Shown here piece after piece: positions 6,168-14,990 of a stretch of DNA of 64,000 nucleotides (positions are counted from its first letter, which is position 1; the number at the start of each line of letters is the position of its first letter). The stretch covers positions 3,410,001 through 3,474,000 of the forward strand of contig CP121321.1 in assembly GCA_043585095.1 (NCBI GenBank), given 5' to 3'. The position numbers and the translations under genes are program-made. The notes below the pieces were generated by a model. The model had not been told where the DNA came from. It did not search any database and saw only the letters and a program-made list of their open reading frames with translations. The DNA comes from JANQIO01 sp043585095. Its GTDB lineage: Bacteria > Pseudomonadota > Gammaproteobacteria > Pseudomonadales > Halieaceae.

Positions 6168-8873
6168 CTAATGCGCCTCATCCCAGTTATCGCCAATGCC
6201 CGCCTCAACCAGCAACGGTACATCCAACTCTGCTGCCGCTGACATTTCCTCACAGATTCGCTCGCAAACCGTATCCACCGCGTCCTCAGCCACCTCAAGC
6301 ACCAGCTCATCGTGCACCTGCATAATCATGCGTGCATCAGCGCCGCTATCTGTTAGCCAGTTATCAACTCGCAACATGGCATGCTTGATGATGTCCGCCG
6401 CAGTCCCCTGCATAGGCGCGTTGATGGCAGTCCGTTCGGCGGCCTGCACGCGCATCTTGTTGCTGACGTTAATCTCCGGCAGGTACAGCCGGCGACCAAA
6501 TAGCGTCTCTACATAGCCCCGATCATGCGCGAGTGCGCGGGTATCGTTCATATACGCCTGCACGCCGGGGTAGCGCTCAAAATACAGGTCGATATAGTCC
6601 TGAGCTTCATTGCGCCCCAGATGCAACTGTCGCGCCAGCCCAAAAGCTGACATGCCGTATATCAGCCCAAAGTTGATCGCTTTGGCTTTGCGACGCTGCT
6701 CGTCGGAGACCGCATCCAGGGAGGTTCCAAAAACCTCAGATGCAGTGGCACGGTGCACGTCCAGGCCTTCGCGGAACGCCGCCAACAAACCCTCGTCACC
6801 GGACAGATGCGCCATAATCCGCAGCTCAATTTGCGAATAGTCCGCGGCGACTACCCGATAGCCCTCGGCTGCAACAAAAGCCTTGCGGATACGGCGACCC
6901 TCTTCAGTACGGATAGGGATGTTTTGCAGGTTGGGATCAGACGAGGACAGTCGGCCGGTAGCGGTAACCGCCTGATGATATGAGGTATGAATGCGCCCAG
7001 TGCGGGAGTCCACCATCCCCGGCAGCTTATCAGTGTAAGTCGACTTGAGCTTGCTAAGACCCCGGTGCTCGATCAAAAGTTTGGGCAGCGGATAGTCCAG
7101 CGCCAGCTCCTGCAGCACTTCTTCCGCTGTTGAGGGTGCGCCTTTTGGCGTTTTGCGCAACACCGGCAGACCCAGGCGTTCAAAAAGGATTTCGCCCAAC
7201 TGTTTCGGCGAGCCCAGGTTGAACTCACCGCCTGCCAAATCATAGGCCTGCTTTTCCAAATCCAGCATGCGGGTGCCGAGCTCAGTGCTCTGCCTGCGTA
7301 GCTGATCGACGTCCAACAAAGCACCGTTGCGCTCAATACGCGACAAGACGGGAATCAGCGGGAACTCGATGGACTGCAGCACCTTCTGCAGAGAGGGTTC
7401 CTGTTGCAGCTTCGGCCAAAGGGTTTCATGCAGGCGCAGTGTTATGTCGGCGTCCTCCGCCGCATACGGGCCCGCCTGTTCGAGGCTAATCTGATTGAAG
7501 GTAAGCTGTTTAGCCCCCTTGCCCGCCACATCCTCAAAGTGAATCGTACTCCGGCCCAGATACTTAAGCGCCAGACTGTCCATATCGTGGCGCGTTGCGG
7601 TGGAATCCAAAACATAGGATTCCAGCATGGTGTCGAAGGCAATACCGCGCAGCGTGATGTCGTGGTTTGCCAGCACGCTGGCGTCATATTTAAGGTTCTG
7701 GCCCAGCTTGGCGCGCGTGTCATCCTCGAGCAAGGGCTTAAGGCGCGAGAGACAGGTATCGCGATCCAGCTGATCGGGCGCCCCGGGATAATCGTGCGCG
7801 AGGGGCAAATAGGCCGCTTTGCCGGGCTCTACGGCAAACGAAACACCGACGACCTGGGCCTGCATATAGCTCAAGCTTGTGGTCTCGGTATCGAACGCAA
7901 ACAGGTCTGCTGATTCGAGTGCGGTCAACCAACGATCAAAGGCTTCCTGAGTGGTAATGATTTCGTAATCACCGGCCTCACTGGCTGTTGCAGCGGCCTC
8001 GCCTCCATCCTGCAACTCATCAACCCAGGCTTTGAACTCCAGTGACTTGTACATCGCCAGCAGCGACTCTATATCCGCCTCATCATTGGCAAGATCGCTC
8101 ACCTCCAAAGGCAGGGCGACATCGGTTTTGATGGTTGCCAGTTCCCGCGACAAAAAAGCACTGTCGCGCTCGGCCTCGAGTTTGGCGCCCATACTTTTCG
8201 CGCCACGAAACTCAAGCCCGGCAACCGCATCCAGCTGAGCGTATATTTCATCCAGCCCGCCCAGTCCTTGCAGCAGCGCCAGAGCAGTCTTTTCGCCCAC
8301 CCCGGGCACACCGGGAATGTTGTCGACCTTGTCGCCCATCAGCGCGAGGAAATCGACGATGCGCTCGGGGGGTATACCGAATTTTTCCAGAACGGCATTC
8401 GAGTCGAGCACCGTCTCGGTCATCGTATTGACCAGCGTGACGCGACCATTCACCAACTGCGCCATGTCCTTATCGCCAGTCGAGACAACAACGTCTAACT
8501 GGCGAGCTTCTGCCTGTGCTGCAAGGGTGCCAATGACGTCGTCGGCTTCGACGCCGTCGATGATCAGCAAAGGTAGCCCCATTGCCTGCACTATAGAGTG
8601 AATCGGTTCCACCTGTTGGCGCAGCTCATCCGGCATAGGCGGACGGTTGGCCTTGTACTGCGGGTAAATGTCGTCGCGGAAGGTCTTACCTTTGGCGTCA
8701 AAAACGACCGCTATCGGCGATTCCGGGTAGTCTTTCTGCAGGCGCTTTAACATGCTGGTAACGCCTTTTACTGCCCCGGTCGGCCGGCCATCGGACGTGG
8801 CCAGGGGAGGCAGAGCGTGGAAAGCGCGGTACAGGTAAGACGATCCATCAACGAGAACCACAGGTGACGTCAT
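6168..8873 (-). CDS. polA: DNA polymerase I
   Basis: A 901-residue family A polymerase for Okazaki fragment processing and repair. The N-terminal 5'–3' nuclease comes first (VDGSSYLYRAFHAL; GVEADDVIGTLA; GVPGVGEKTA near residue 190). A 3'–5' exonuclease domain follows with intact acidic motifs (FDTETTSL, GQNLKYDASVL, YAAEDADITL). The polymerase domain has motif A DYSQIELRIMAHLS, motif B KAINFGLIYGMSAFG and motif C QVHDELVLE. Proofreading residues are all present. Its stop codon nearly meets that of the convergent engB gene. The SCO gene upstream ends 1 bp before the polA start, so polA may receive read-through from the oxidase assembly operon. Confidence 0.98.
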   Translation of the reverse strand: MTSPVVLVDGSSYLYRAFHALPPLATSDGRPTGAVKGVTSMLKRLQKDYPESPIAVVFDAKGKTFRDDIYPQYKANRPPMPDELRQQVEPIHSIVQAMGLPLLIIDGVEADDVIGTLAAQAEARQLDVVVSTGDKDMAQLVNGRVTLVNTMTETVLDSNAVLEKFGIPPERIVDFLALMGDKVDNIPGVPGVGEKTALALLQGLGGLDEIYAQLDAVAGLEFRGAKSMGAKLEAERDSAFLSRELATIKTDVALPLEVSDLANDEADIESLLAMYKSLEFKAWVDELQDGGEAAATASEAGDYEIITTQEAFDRWLTALESADLFAFDTETTSLSYMQAQVVGVSFAVEPGKAAYLPLAHDYPGAPDQLDRDTCLSRLKPLLEDDTRAKLGQNLKYDASVLANHDITLRGIAFDTMLESYVLDSTATRHDMDSLALKYLGRSTIHFEDVAGKGAKQLTFNQISLEQAGPYAAEDADITLRLHETLWPKLQQEPSLQKVLQSIEFPLIPVLSRIERNGALLDVDQLRRQSTELGTRMLDLEKQAYDLAGGEFNLGSPKQLGEILFERLGLPVLRKTPKGAPSTAEEVLQELALDYPLPKLLIEHRGLSKLKSTYTDKLPGMVDSRTGRIHTSYHQAVTATGRLSSSDPNLQNIPIRTEEGRRIRKAFVAAEGYRVVAADYSQIELRIMAHLSGDEGLLAAFREGLDVHRATASEVFGTSLDAVSDEQRRKAKAINFGLIYGMSAFGLARQLHLGRNEAQDYIDLYFERYPGVQAYMNDTRALAHDRGYVETLFGRRLYLPEINVSNKMRVQAAERTAINAPMQGTAADIIKHAMLRVDNWLTDSGADARMIMQVHDELVLEVAEDAVDTVCERICEEMSAAAELDVPLLVEAGIGDNWDEAH

Positions 8874-8874
8874 T

Positions 8875-9552
8875 CTAAAGCTCCCAAAGCACTCTTAGAG
8901 AACGATAAGTCACCTTCATTTTAGCCAGATCCAAAGGCGCTTTAAAAAAGCCGTGATAATCACCACGCGGGTTTATTAAGGCGACATTTGCGCCATGATC
9001 TACCTGATAATCGCCGTCTTCACCCATGACTTTCTTAAAGGGCATATTCAGCGCTGTCGCCAGGCGATGGATTTCCAGAAAGTCACCCGTCACGCCGGTA
9101 AACTCTGGATTGAAAGCCGGCACATACTGCGCCAGTATTTCTGTGCTGTCCCGTGCAGGGTCAACGCTGACGAGTACCACCTCAGTATCGTCTGCTTCTG
9201 GTAGTCCCTCCAGCTCGCTAACAAGCCGCGACAGAAACGCCATGGTGGTGGGGCAGATATCCGGGCAATGCGTAAAACCAAAAAAGACCAGCGTCCATTG
9301 GCCCTTAAGGCTCTCTGGAACAAAGGGTTCTCCGCGGTGGGTGGTCAGCTCGAAGGCGGGCAGGGCTCGCGGCGTTTCAAACATAATCGCACCGTTGAGC
9401 TTCATCTCGCTATCGGTCATGACGCGAGGCTTTTTGGTCTGGTAGACGAAGCCGCCCACGATTAACAGGATAAAGCACAGCAAGCCCACCACAGTGAGCC
9501 GAATGTTGCTGTTTTGCTGCCGGGAGTTCTCGTTCACCGTATAGATCGACAT
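8875..9552 (-). CDS. SCO1/SenC family copper chaperone for cytochrome c oxidase
   Basis: A 225-residue membrane-anchored thioredoxin-fold protein. One N-terminal transmembrane helix (about residues 18–37) is followed by a periplasmic domain with the copper-binding CPDIC motif (96–100) and the partner histidine H186 in DHGANV. It delivers copper to the CuA site of subunit II and may reduce its cysteines. The ATG at 9552 overlaps the TGA of the haem O synthase gene by one base (TGATG), so the genes are translationally coupled. A longer frame upstream overlaps that gene and lacks support. It is the last of the cox cluster before polA. Confidence 0.93.
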   Translation of the reverse strand: MSIYTVNENSRQQNSNIRLTVVGLLCFILLIVGGFVYQTKKPRVMTDSEMKLNGAIMFETPRALPAFELTTHRGEPFVPESLKGQWTLVFFGFTHCPDICPTTMAFLSRLVSELEGLPEADDTEVVLVSVDPARDSTEILAQYVPAFNPEFTGVTGDFLEIHRLATALNMPFKKVMGEDGDYQVDHGANVALINPRGDYHGFFKAPLDLAKMKVTYRSLRVLWEL

Positions 9553-10445
9553 CAGTAAGGCGCCATGGGAAGTATGTAGTGGTCGGCAAGCATCACCACG
9601 AAGAGCAGCATCAAATAGGTGATGGAATACTTGAAGGTGTCGATAGATGCACGTCGATCGTCGCCCCACATCAAGCGGCCCGAATGCCATAGAAAACGAC
9701 CGCCCAGAACAATAGCGCCTATCAGATAGATCATGCCGCTCATGCGCGTGACATAAGGCAGCAGAGTGATAGCAAACATAATCAGCGTATACAGCATGAT
9801 ATGCAGCTTGGTGAACGCCTCACCGTGCGTGACAGGCAGCATTGGTATATCCACGGCGGCGTACTCTTCTTTGCGATAAATCGCCAGCGCCCAAAAATGC
9901 GGTGGCGTCCAGGCAAAAATAATCAACACCAGCAGCAAGGCATGGCCGTGTACTTCGCCGGTAACTGCAGTCCAACCCAACAAAGGCGGCGCAGCCCCCG
10001 CCAGGCCCCCAATAACAATGTTTTGTGGTGTGGCACGCTTGAGAAACATGGTGTAGATCACCGCATAGCCAAGCAGCGACGCAAACGTAAGCCACGCCGT
10101 AATGGCATTTACGAACACCAACAGAACGTACATACCCAGCAACCCAATTGCGCCGGCAAACAAAGCGGCCTGCGCCGTGCCAACACGTCCCTTGGCCAGC
10201 GGCCGATTGCGGGTCCGCGCCATGACCTGATCAATGCGCTGGTCTACGAGGTGGTTGATCGCCGCAGCGGAGCCTGCGCACAAGCCGATACCCAGATTGC
10301 CAAAAATCAGGGCATCCAGCGGCACCATGCCCGGCACGGCCATAAACATGCCAATGACAGCCGTTAGCAGCATCAACGCAACAACTTTGGGCTTGGTCAG
10401 CTCCAGATAGTCGCGCCATAAGGCTGTTGTCAGGACTTGCTCCAT
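9552..10445 (-). CDS. ctaB: Haem O synthase (protoheme IX farnesyltransferase)
   Basis: A 297-residue polytopic UbiA-family prenyltransferase, also named cyoE. It has about nine membrane helices and the prenyl-diphosphate motif NHLVDQRIDQVMARTRNRP near residue 65. It attaches a farnesyl chain to haem b to make haem O, the precursor of the haem a used by the oxidase encoded downstream on the map. It lies between the haem A synthase (2-bp gap) and SCO (1-bp overlap), so all three are almost certainly co-transcribed. Confidence 0.96.
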   Translation of the reverse strand: MEQVLTTALWRDYLELTKPKVVALMLLTAVIGMFMAVPGMVPLDALIFGNLGIGLCAGSAAAINHLVDQRIDQVMARTRNRPLAKGRVGTAQAALFAGAIGLLGMYVLLVFVNAITAWLTFASLLGYAVIYTMFLKRATPQNIVIGGLAGAAPPLLGWTAVTGEVHGHALLLVLIIFAWTPPHFWALAIYRKEEYAAVDIPMLPVTHGEAFTKLHIMLYTLIMFAITLLPYVTRMSGMIYLIGAIVLGGRFLWHSGRLMWGDDRRASIDTFKYSITYLMLLFVVMLADHYILPMAPY

Positions 10446-10447
10446 GA

Positions 10448-11584
10448 TTAATGTCCGAGGGCTATCCCGTTGTTCGAATTGCGCACATTCTTGTCCACCG
10501 ATTCGCCAGGTCTTGCAGGCCGCAGCGCGACCACAGGGCGGTTAACCGTCAGCAAATAAAAGTTCACCGTGACCATGGTCAGTAACAGCAGCGCGCCAAC
10601 CGCGTTATGTGCCGTTGCAACCGCCACCGGGAATTGAAAAATTATGTTGCCCAAACCCAGTGCGAATTGCAGGCATAAAACAGATAGCGACACGTTGCCT
10701 AATCGTCTTAGCGGCGCGTATGCGTCACGGCGCAAACGCAAAGCCAAAAGGCCGACGACGAACAGCGTTACCACAGCCCCCACGCGGTGGCTGAGGTGGA
10801 TGGCTATACGCGCTTCGTTGGTCATCGTGCCGCCCAAATAGTTCGGGCCAACGTGCTGGAACACGTCAAATCCCGCTGCGAAGTCCGCCGCAGGCAACCA
10901 CTGTTTTTGACAGGTAGGCAGTTCCGGACATGCAACCGCCGCGTAGTTGGAAGTCGTCCATCCCCCCAGGGCGATCTGCCCTATAACCACCAACAATGCG
11001 GCCAGCGCCAGCGGGCGCAAAGCGCGAAGACGCTGCGCTGCATCGTCGGGCAGCTGCCAGTGTTTATTATTCAGGCGCAGCACCAAAAGCCAGAGCAAAC
11101 TGATCGTTGTAAACCCTCCTAGCAAGTGTGCCGTAACGACCTGTGGCCATAGCTTTAAGGTAACGGTCCACATGCCAAACATGCCCTGCAAAATCACAAA
11201 TGCCAGCAAAAATAACGGCAGCTTCAAAGGCTGGCCCTCGCGACGATAGCGAATCGCCAAAGCACTAATGACAAGCACGATGGCGCCCAGGGACGTCGCC
11301 AGGTAACGGTGCACCATTTCCGGCCAGGTTTTATCCAGCTCTACCGGAGCACCTGGGTAAGCTTTATTTGCGTTGGCGATTTCGGCCGCATCATTGGGCC
11401 ACAGCACGTGACCGTAACAGCCAGGCCAGTCGGGGCAGCCCAGGCCTGCGTCCACAAGCCGCGTAAACGCGCCCAGGATGATTACGCTCATGGCAAAACA
11501 AACGCCAAACAAAGCCAGTCGAAAGGACGGAAGGCGCTGCGTAGAATTGTTAAAAAAACGTCGGCTCACGGGATCGTCGCTCAA
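10448..11584 (-). CDS. ctaA: Haem A synthase (COX15/CtaA family)
   Basis: A 378-residue membrane protein with about eight helices that oxidises the C8 methyl group of haem O to give haem a. Conserved histidines are visible in the expected helices (MVHRYLATSLG, VTAHLLGG, AIHLSHRVGA, VATAHNAVGA), one pair in each half of the internally duplicated fold. It precedes ctaB by 2 bp and follows the small accessory membrane protein gene by 13 bp. The C-terminal end (PARPGESVDKNVRNSN) is polar and probably disordered. Confidence 0.95.
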   Translation of the reverse strand: MSDDPVSRRFFNNSTQRLPSFRLALFGVCFAMSVIILGAFTRLVDAGLGCPDWPGCYGHVLWPNDAAEIANANKAYPGAPVELDKTWPEMVHRYLATSLGAIVLVISALAIRYRREGQPLKLPLFLLAFVILQGMFGMWTVTLKLWPQVVTAHLLGGFTTISLLWLLVLRLNNKHWQLPDDAAQRLRALRPLALAALLVVIGQIALGGWTTSNYAAVACPELPTCQKQWLPAADFAAGFDVFQHVGPNYLGGTMTNEARIAIHLSHRVGAVVTLFVVGLLALRLRRDAYAPLRRLGNVSLSVLCLQFALGLGNIIFQFPVAVATAHNAVGALLLLTMVTVNFYLLTVNRPVVALRPARPGESVDKNVRNSNNGIALGH

Positions 11585-11597
11585 GGAATTTCGTTAT

Positions 11598-12233
11598 TTA
11601 TCCGTTACTGTTCTTCAAAAGAAATTTAAGGTCCGCCATGACATCTTTGCCGTCTGCATCCGCGGCGTAGGACAGAATCAACCAGCCAGCGGGGTCCATG
11701 ACGTAGTAGCCGAGCTTTGCGGGGCTTTCGCCAGAACCAGCCGCAGGGTCGCCCGCCGCAGGGTCGCCTGCCGCAGAAAACACGGGGGCGGAAGTATACA
11801 GGAGATTGAGAGCCGGGTAGTCCTCAGCCAGCGCTTCGACGTCAGGAGATCCGGGCTCAACACCTTCAGCCAGATACACGCGTTCGATGCGGTTGGCGTA
11901 TTTGCCCATCGCCGTATGGATCTGCCGCGTGTAGTACAGAAGCTGCTGGCAATCGGCATCGCAACTGGCCGTGCCAGGTATCACTATGCGCCAGAGCGGC
12001 TTGTCCCCACGGGGATCAAAAACAAGACCCGCTTTGTCCTGCGTGTTCAAGTCCGCGATCGCCACGGGTGGCGATACCAGTTCACCCTGGTTGGCGGTGC
12101 CGAGCATGCCAACAATATCGAGTCGACCGCTGATGACGTAATACCACAGCCAGGTTGACGCGAGGATAATGACAACAGGGACGCCAGCGATCATCAGCAA
12201 GGTCATCTGATTGCGATTGATTGCAGTGCTCAC
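11598..12233 (-). CDS. Membrane-anchored protein of the cox cluster with a CxxxC motif
   Basis: A 211-residue protein with one transmembrane helix near the N-terminus (about residues 11–34) and a periplasmic domain. GTASCDADCQQLLYYTRQIH places C91 and C95 in a CxxxC pair after a hydrophobic strand (LWRIVIPG), reminiscent of SCO/thioredoxin-like copper chaperones; I do not see a clear counterpart of the SCO histidine. The position matches an uncharacterised gene found between SURF1 and ctaA in Pseudomonas. A 15-bp duplication encodes a repeated AAGDP segment around residue 155. A role in oxidase assembly is likely from context; the biochemical activity is unknown. Confidence 0.75.
   Translation of the reverse strand: MSTAINRNQMTLLMIAGVPVVIILASTWLWYYVISGRLDIVGMLGTANQGELVSPPVAIADLNTQDKAGLVFDPRGDKPLWRIVIPGTASCDADCQQLLYYTRQIHTAMGKYANRIERVYLAEGVEPGSPDVEALAEDYPALNLLYTSAPVFSAAGDPAAGDPAAGSGESPAKLGYYVMDPAGWLILSYAADADGKDVMADLKFLLKNSNG
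11741..11776. repeat. 15-bp in-frame tandem duplication in the cox accessory gene
   Basis: CCGCAGGGTCGCCCG (11741–11755) is repeated at 11756–11770 with one change, then a partial CCGCAG copy follows. It encodes an AAGDP–AAGDP–AAGSG linker. The unit is a multiple of three, so the frame is kept. Confidence 0.85.
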
Positions 12234-12312
12234 AATAATGCTTTCTCCTACTGTTATGCGGTTACACCGCTGCTCTTAGATTAGGCCGCGGCACTTAATT
12301 TACGCCTCGGCG

Positions 12313-13104
12313 CTAGCTGGCATCGACGCGCTCCAAAGCACTCGCTTTGCGCGCCGCGCGGCGTTCGCTGAGGTTGGTACTGCGCCACAGGCCAAAGGCC
12401 GCCAACGTAAACGCCATTGCGAACCATTGCACGGCATAAGCAGTGTGTTTTTCAGGGCGCACGTTGATCAAGGGCCAGTCTGCCAAAAGCGCCATGGGGC
12501 TATCTGCGACCAGTCGCACCGACCAGGGCCAGAGTGGCTGACCGAGCATCGCCGACATCGCGTCTATATCCAAAGCCTGCACCAATCGAGGCCAAGCGCT
12601 ATCGCTGTCAATAGTGCCAAGGGTGTAGCTTTCGCCCGGAGCGATATAAACCAGCGCCTCCAGAGTTACCAGGGTCGGTTTTTCCAAGCTGCCAACGGCC
12701 GGAACCTCTGGCAGGCTCTGTCGATAGCGATCTCCTTCCAGCCAGCCACGATTGACCAGTATGGTCGCCTCCTGTGTTTTCAGGGGTGTCAGCACTTCGA
12801 CTCCATAGCGGCCATCGCGCATGCGGTTGTCCAACAAGAAGCTGCGCGCTTCCAGTAGTTCGCCAGAGAGTGACACGCGCCGAAACGCGAGTTGTTCAGG
12901 CACAGCGGGAAGCTCTGACAGCGGCACAGCAGGCAAGCTTTTGTTGGTATCCCAGCGGCGGCCGATTTCCCGCTTTTCTTCCGCGCGATCAAGCTGCCAA
13001 AAGCCCAGGCTCAGAAACAGAGGCACAAGCAGTACCACAAACAGTGCGCTGCGCCACTCGAGGTCCCACCGAAAGGCTGGGGGCTGTGTTGCTGTGCTTG
13101 GCAT
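12313..13104 (-). CDS. SURF1 family cytochrome oxidase assembly protein
   Basis: A 263-residue protein with the SURF1 layout. An N-terminal transmembrane helix (about residues 16–36, ending GFWQLDRAEEKR) is followed by a periplasmic domain with VNRGWLEGDRYRQ and a C-terminal helix (VQWFAMAFTLAAFGLW, near 230). The GFWQLxRxxEK and VNRGW motifs are hallmarks of the family, which helps haem a insertion into subunit I. It begins 40 bp from the divergent DUF2909 gene, so the SURF1–ctaA–ctaB–sco block probably has its own promoter there. No clear ribosome site precedes its ATG. Confidence 0.93.
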   Translation of the reverse strand: MPSTATQPPAFRWDLEWRSALFVVLLVPLFLSLGFWQLDRAEEKREIGRRWDTNKSLPAVPLSELPAVPEQLAFRRVSLSGELLEARSFLLDNRMRDGRYGVEVLTPLKTQEATILVNRGWLEGDRYRQSLPEVPAVGSLEKPTLVTLEALVYIAPGESYTLGTIDSDSAWPRLVQALDIDAMSAMLGQPLWPWSVRLVADSPMALLADWPLINVRPEKHTAYAVQWFAMAFTLAAFGLWRSTNLSERRAARKASALERVDAS

Positions 13105-13144
13105 CGCGGTCCGCTATACTGACAAACCCTCCCGAGAGGCTGTC

Positions 13145-13396
13145 ATGTTTCTTAAATTCCTGATCGTAATATTGCTGATTGCCCTGCTGGGCTCGCTGGG
13201 CGCGGGCTTTTTCTTCCTCATGGTGGATCAAGGTGATTCGAGGAAGCGCCGTTTGGTGAACTCACTGGGCCTGCGCCTAACGCTGGCTGCGGCCTTAATG
13301 GCCGTGCTGTTCTACGGCGTTGCGTCTGGAAAGTTGCGCTCGCAGGCACCCTGGGAGCGGCATGCGCCGGTAGCCAATGAGGCTACCGAGCAATAG
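13145..13396 (+). CDS. DUF2909-type small twin-transmembrane protein
   Basis: An 83-residue protein with two hydrophobic helices (about residues 3–27 and 43–62) joined by a charged loop (DQGDSRKRRLVN). It resembles the small DUF2909 proteins found inside cox clusters of pseudomonads. The ATG at 13145 has GAGAGG six bases upstream, and a TATACT −10-like box lies at 13115–13120. It is the only gene in the cluster on the plus strand, divergent from SURF1 and convergent with coxC (18 bp between stops). It may support oxidase assembly, but nothing in the sequence proves this. Confidence 0.8.
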   Translation: MFLKFLIVILLIALLGSLGAGFFFLMVDQGDSRKRRLVNSLGLRLTLAAALMAVLFYGVASGKLRSQAPWERHAPVANEATEQ

Positions 13397-13414
13397 AACG
13401 TTGAGACTAGTCCT

Positions 13415-14389
13415 TTATAAGATATAGACAAACAGAAACAGCATGACCCAAACAACATCTACGAAGTGCCAGTACCAACTGGACGCCTCAAATCCAAAGT
13501 GATCCTCCGCGGTAAAGTGCCCCGCTCTGACAGATCGAATCCATTGAATCAACAGCATGGTCATGCCCATGGCGACGTGAAATCCATGGAAGCCCGTTAA
13601 CATAAAGAACGTCGACCCATAAATGCCGGAATCAAGCGTCAAGCCGAAGTGGGCGTAGGCCTCATAGTATTCAACATACTGGACATAGAGGAATATGGCC
13701 GCGAGCGCGACAGTAATGCCCAACCACAAATTGAATTGGCTCTTGTTGCCTTTTAGCAGTCCGAGATGCGCAATGTGCACAGTGACGCTAGAGGACAACA
13801 GAATGAGCGTATTCCACAGTGGCAGCCACTTGTACCACGCGCCAACCTCGGCAAATGCCATGCTGGTGCCAGGCGATGCGAACTCGCCATTGTTGGCGAT
13901 CAACTGTGCGCCAGCGCCGCCCACCGCTTCCTGCGGTGTTGTCTTCATAGGCCAACTGAATTCAAAGCCATCCCACAGCAAGTGATTCATGGCACCGCCG
14001 TCACCCTCGCCGGCCAGCCAAGGGCCTACCAGAACCCGCACATAAAACAGTGCGCCGAAGAAAGCGAAGAAAAACATCACCTCGGAAAAAATGAACCAGA
14101 ACATGCCGAGCACATAGGACTTTTTAAGCTGCCCTGAATTCATACCCGCCAGGTTTTCGCGGATAGTCGAGCGGAACCAGATAAATAGCGTTCCCACGAA
14201 CCAGAACAAGCCTACCGCCATGATATTCCAGCCGCCGCTGGACACACCCGGCTCGCCAAAGGTCATGTCATTGAGCACGTTCGCAGCGCCAAAGATACTC
14301 AGCACCAGGCCGATAGTCGCGCTAATCGCCATACCACTACTTTCTGGTACGTAATAATCTTCGTGTGCGGCCGTATCTTGCGTAGCCAT
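13415..14389 (-). CDS. ctaE: Cytochrome c oxidase subunit III
   Basis: A 324-residue membrane protein (coxC) with seven predicted helices. Typical segments are FIFSEVMFFFAFF (the conserved glutamate helix), NTLILLSSSVTVHIAH, GFHGFHVAMG and the C-terminal ASSWYWHFVDVVW. Subunit III stabilises subunit I and proton uptake. It is somewhat longer than many relatives because of an extended loop (about residues 125–175). It follows ctaG by 13 bp and ends the coxB–coxA–ctaG–coxC block, converging on the DUF2909 gene. Confidence 0.96.
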   Translation of the reverse strand: MATQDTAAHEDYYVPESSGMAISATIGLVLSIFGAANVLNDMTFGEPGVSSGGWNIMAVGLFWFVGTLFIWFRSTIRENLAGMNSGQLKKSYVLGMFWFIFSEVMFFFAFFGALFYVRVLVGPWLAGEGDGGAMNHLLWDGFEFSWPMKTTPQEAVGGAGAQLIANNGEFASPGTSMAFAEVGAWYKWLPLWNTLILLSSSVTVHIAHLGLLKGNKSQFNLWLGITVALAAIFLYVQYVEYYEAYAHFGLTLDSGIYGSTFFMLTGFHGFHVAMGMTMLLIQWIRSVRAGHFTAEDHFGFEASSWYWHFVDVVWVMLFLFVYIL

Positions 14390-14402
14390 GAAAATCTCCC
14401 CG

Positions 14403-14975
14403 TTAGCGCGACGCGACTGCGCCTGGCGCCATTTCAGTAATATCGAACATTGTGTAGGACAGCGTGATGGTTTTTATATCCCGCGGAAGGTCCTGATCTA
14501 TAATGAACTGCAGCGGCATCTCCGTGCTCTGCTGCCCGCCCAAAGGCTGCTGGTTAAAGCAAAAGCATTCTGTCTTGTGAAAGAACTCAGCCGCCCGAGC
14601 CGGTGACACTGACGGGATCGCCTGCGCCACCATATCTTTGGCCAGAGGATTACGAGCGAAAAAAACTGTCTCGTTTACAGCCCCTGGGTTAACGCGCATC
14701 ATGGTTGCCGTAGGGCGAAACTCCCAGGGCATACCGTCGCTATTTGTCGCGATGAACTGGACCATAATTTCCCGATTTTCATCGATCTGAATGGTCGCCG
14801 CTTCGTACGCCTGGCCAGAGGTCTTACCGTTTATGCCTAAAGCGTCGCAGAGCACATCGTACAGCGGAACCATGACCACAAAGACGAACGAGAACATGAT
14901 CACGACCACCACGGCCAGCTTGGCCACGGTGACGTGAACAGGGTTTGTCGTATCGCTTGACGTATCGCTTGACAA
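14403..14975 (-). CDS. ctaG: Cytochrome c oxidase assembly protein CtaG/Cox11
   Basis: A 190-residue copper-delivery protein for the CuB site of subunit I. One N-terminal transmembrane helix (about residues 17–39, VVVIMFSFVFVVMVPLYD) is followed by an immunoglobulin-like periplasmic domain. The copper motif CFCF is in FHKTECFCFNQQ. The N-terminus SSDTSSDTT comes from a perfect 12-bp duplication. It lies between coxA (15-bp gap) and coxC (13-bp gap) in one transcription unit. Confidence 0.95.
   Translation of the reverse strand: MSSDTSSDTTNPVHVTVAKLAVVVVIMFSFVFVVMVPLYDVLCDALGINGKTSGQAYEAATIQIDENREIMVQFIATNSDGMPWEFRPTATMMRVNPGAVNETVFFARNPLAKDMVAQAIPSVSPARAAEFFHKTECFCFNQQPLGGQQSTEMPLQFIIDQDLPRDIKTITLSYTMFDITEMAPGAVASR
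14949..14972. repeat. Perfect 12-bp tandem duplication at the ctaG N-terminus
   Basis: CGTATCGCTTGA occurs twice head to tail (14949–14960 and 14961–14972). It encodes the repeated SSDT at residues 2–9, keeping the frame, in the cytoplasmic tail before the transmembrane helix. Confidence 0.92.
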
Positions 14976-14990
14976 GGTGGTGCGCCGCCC

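Noticed and set aside
7404..7913. A 169-codon frame antisense to polA
   Set aside because: polA is intact and highly conserved on the other strand; the antisense frame has no domain and simply follows the GC-rich third positions.
9801..10367. A 188-codon frame antisense to ctaB
   Set aside because: Low-quality translation rich in Arg/Gln over a clearly real membrane protein gene.
11478..12158. A 226-codon plus-strand frame over the cox accessory gene and the ctaA 5' end
   Set aside because: The minus-strand gene has a proper transmembrane start, correct spacing and family context; the opposite frame is Arg/Val-rich with no features.
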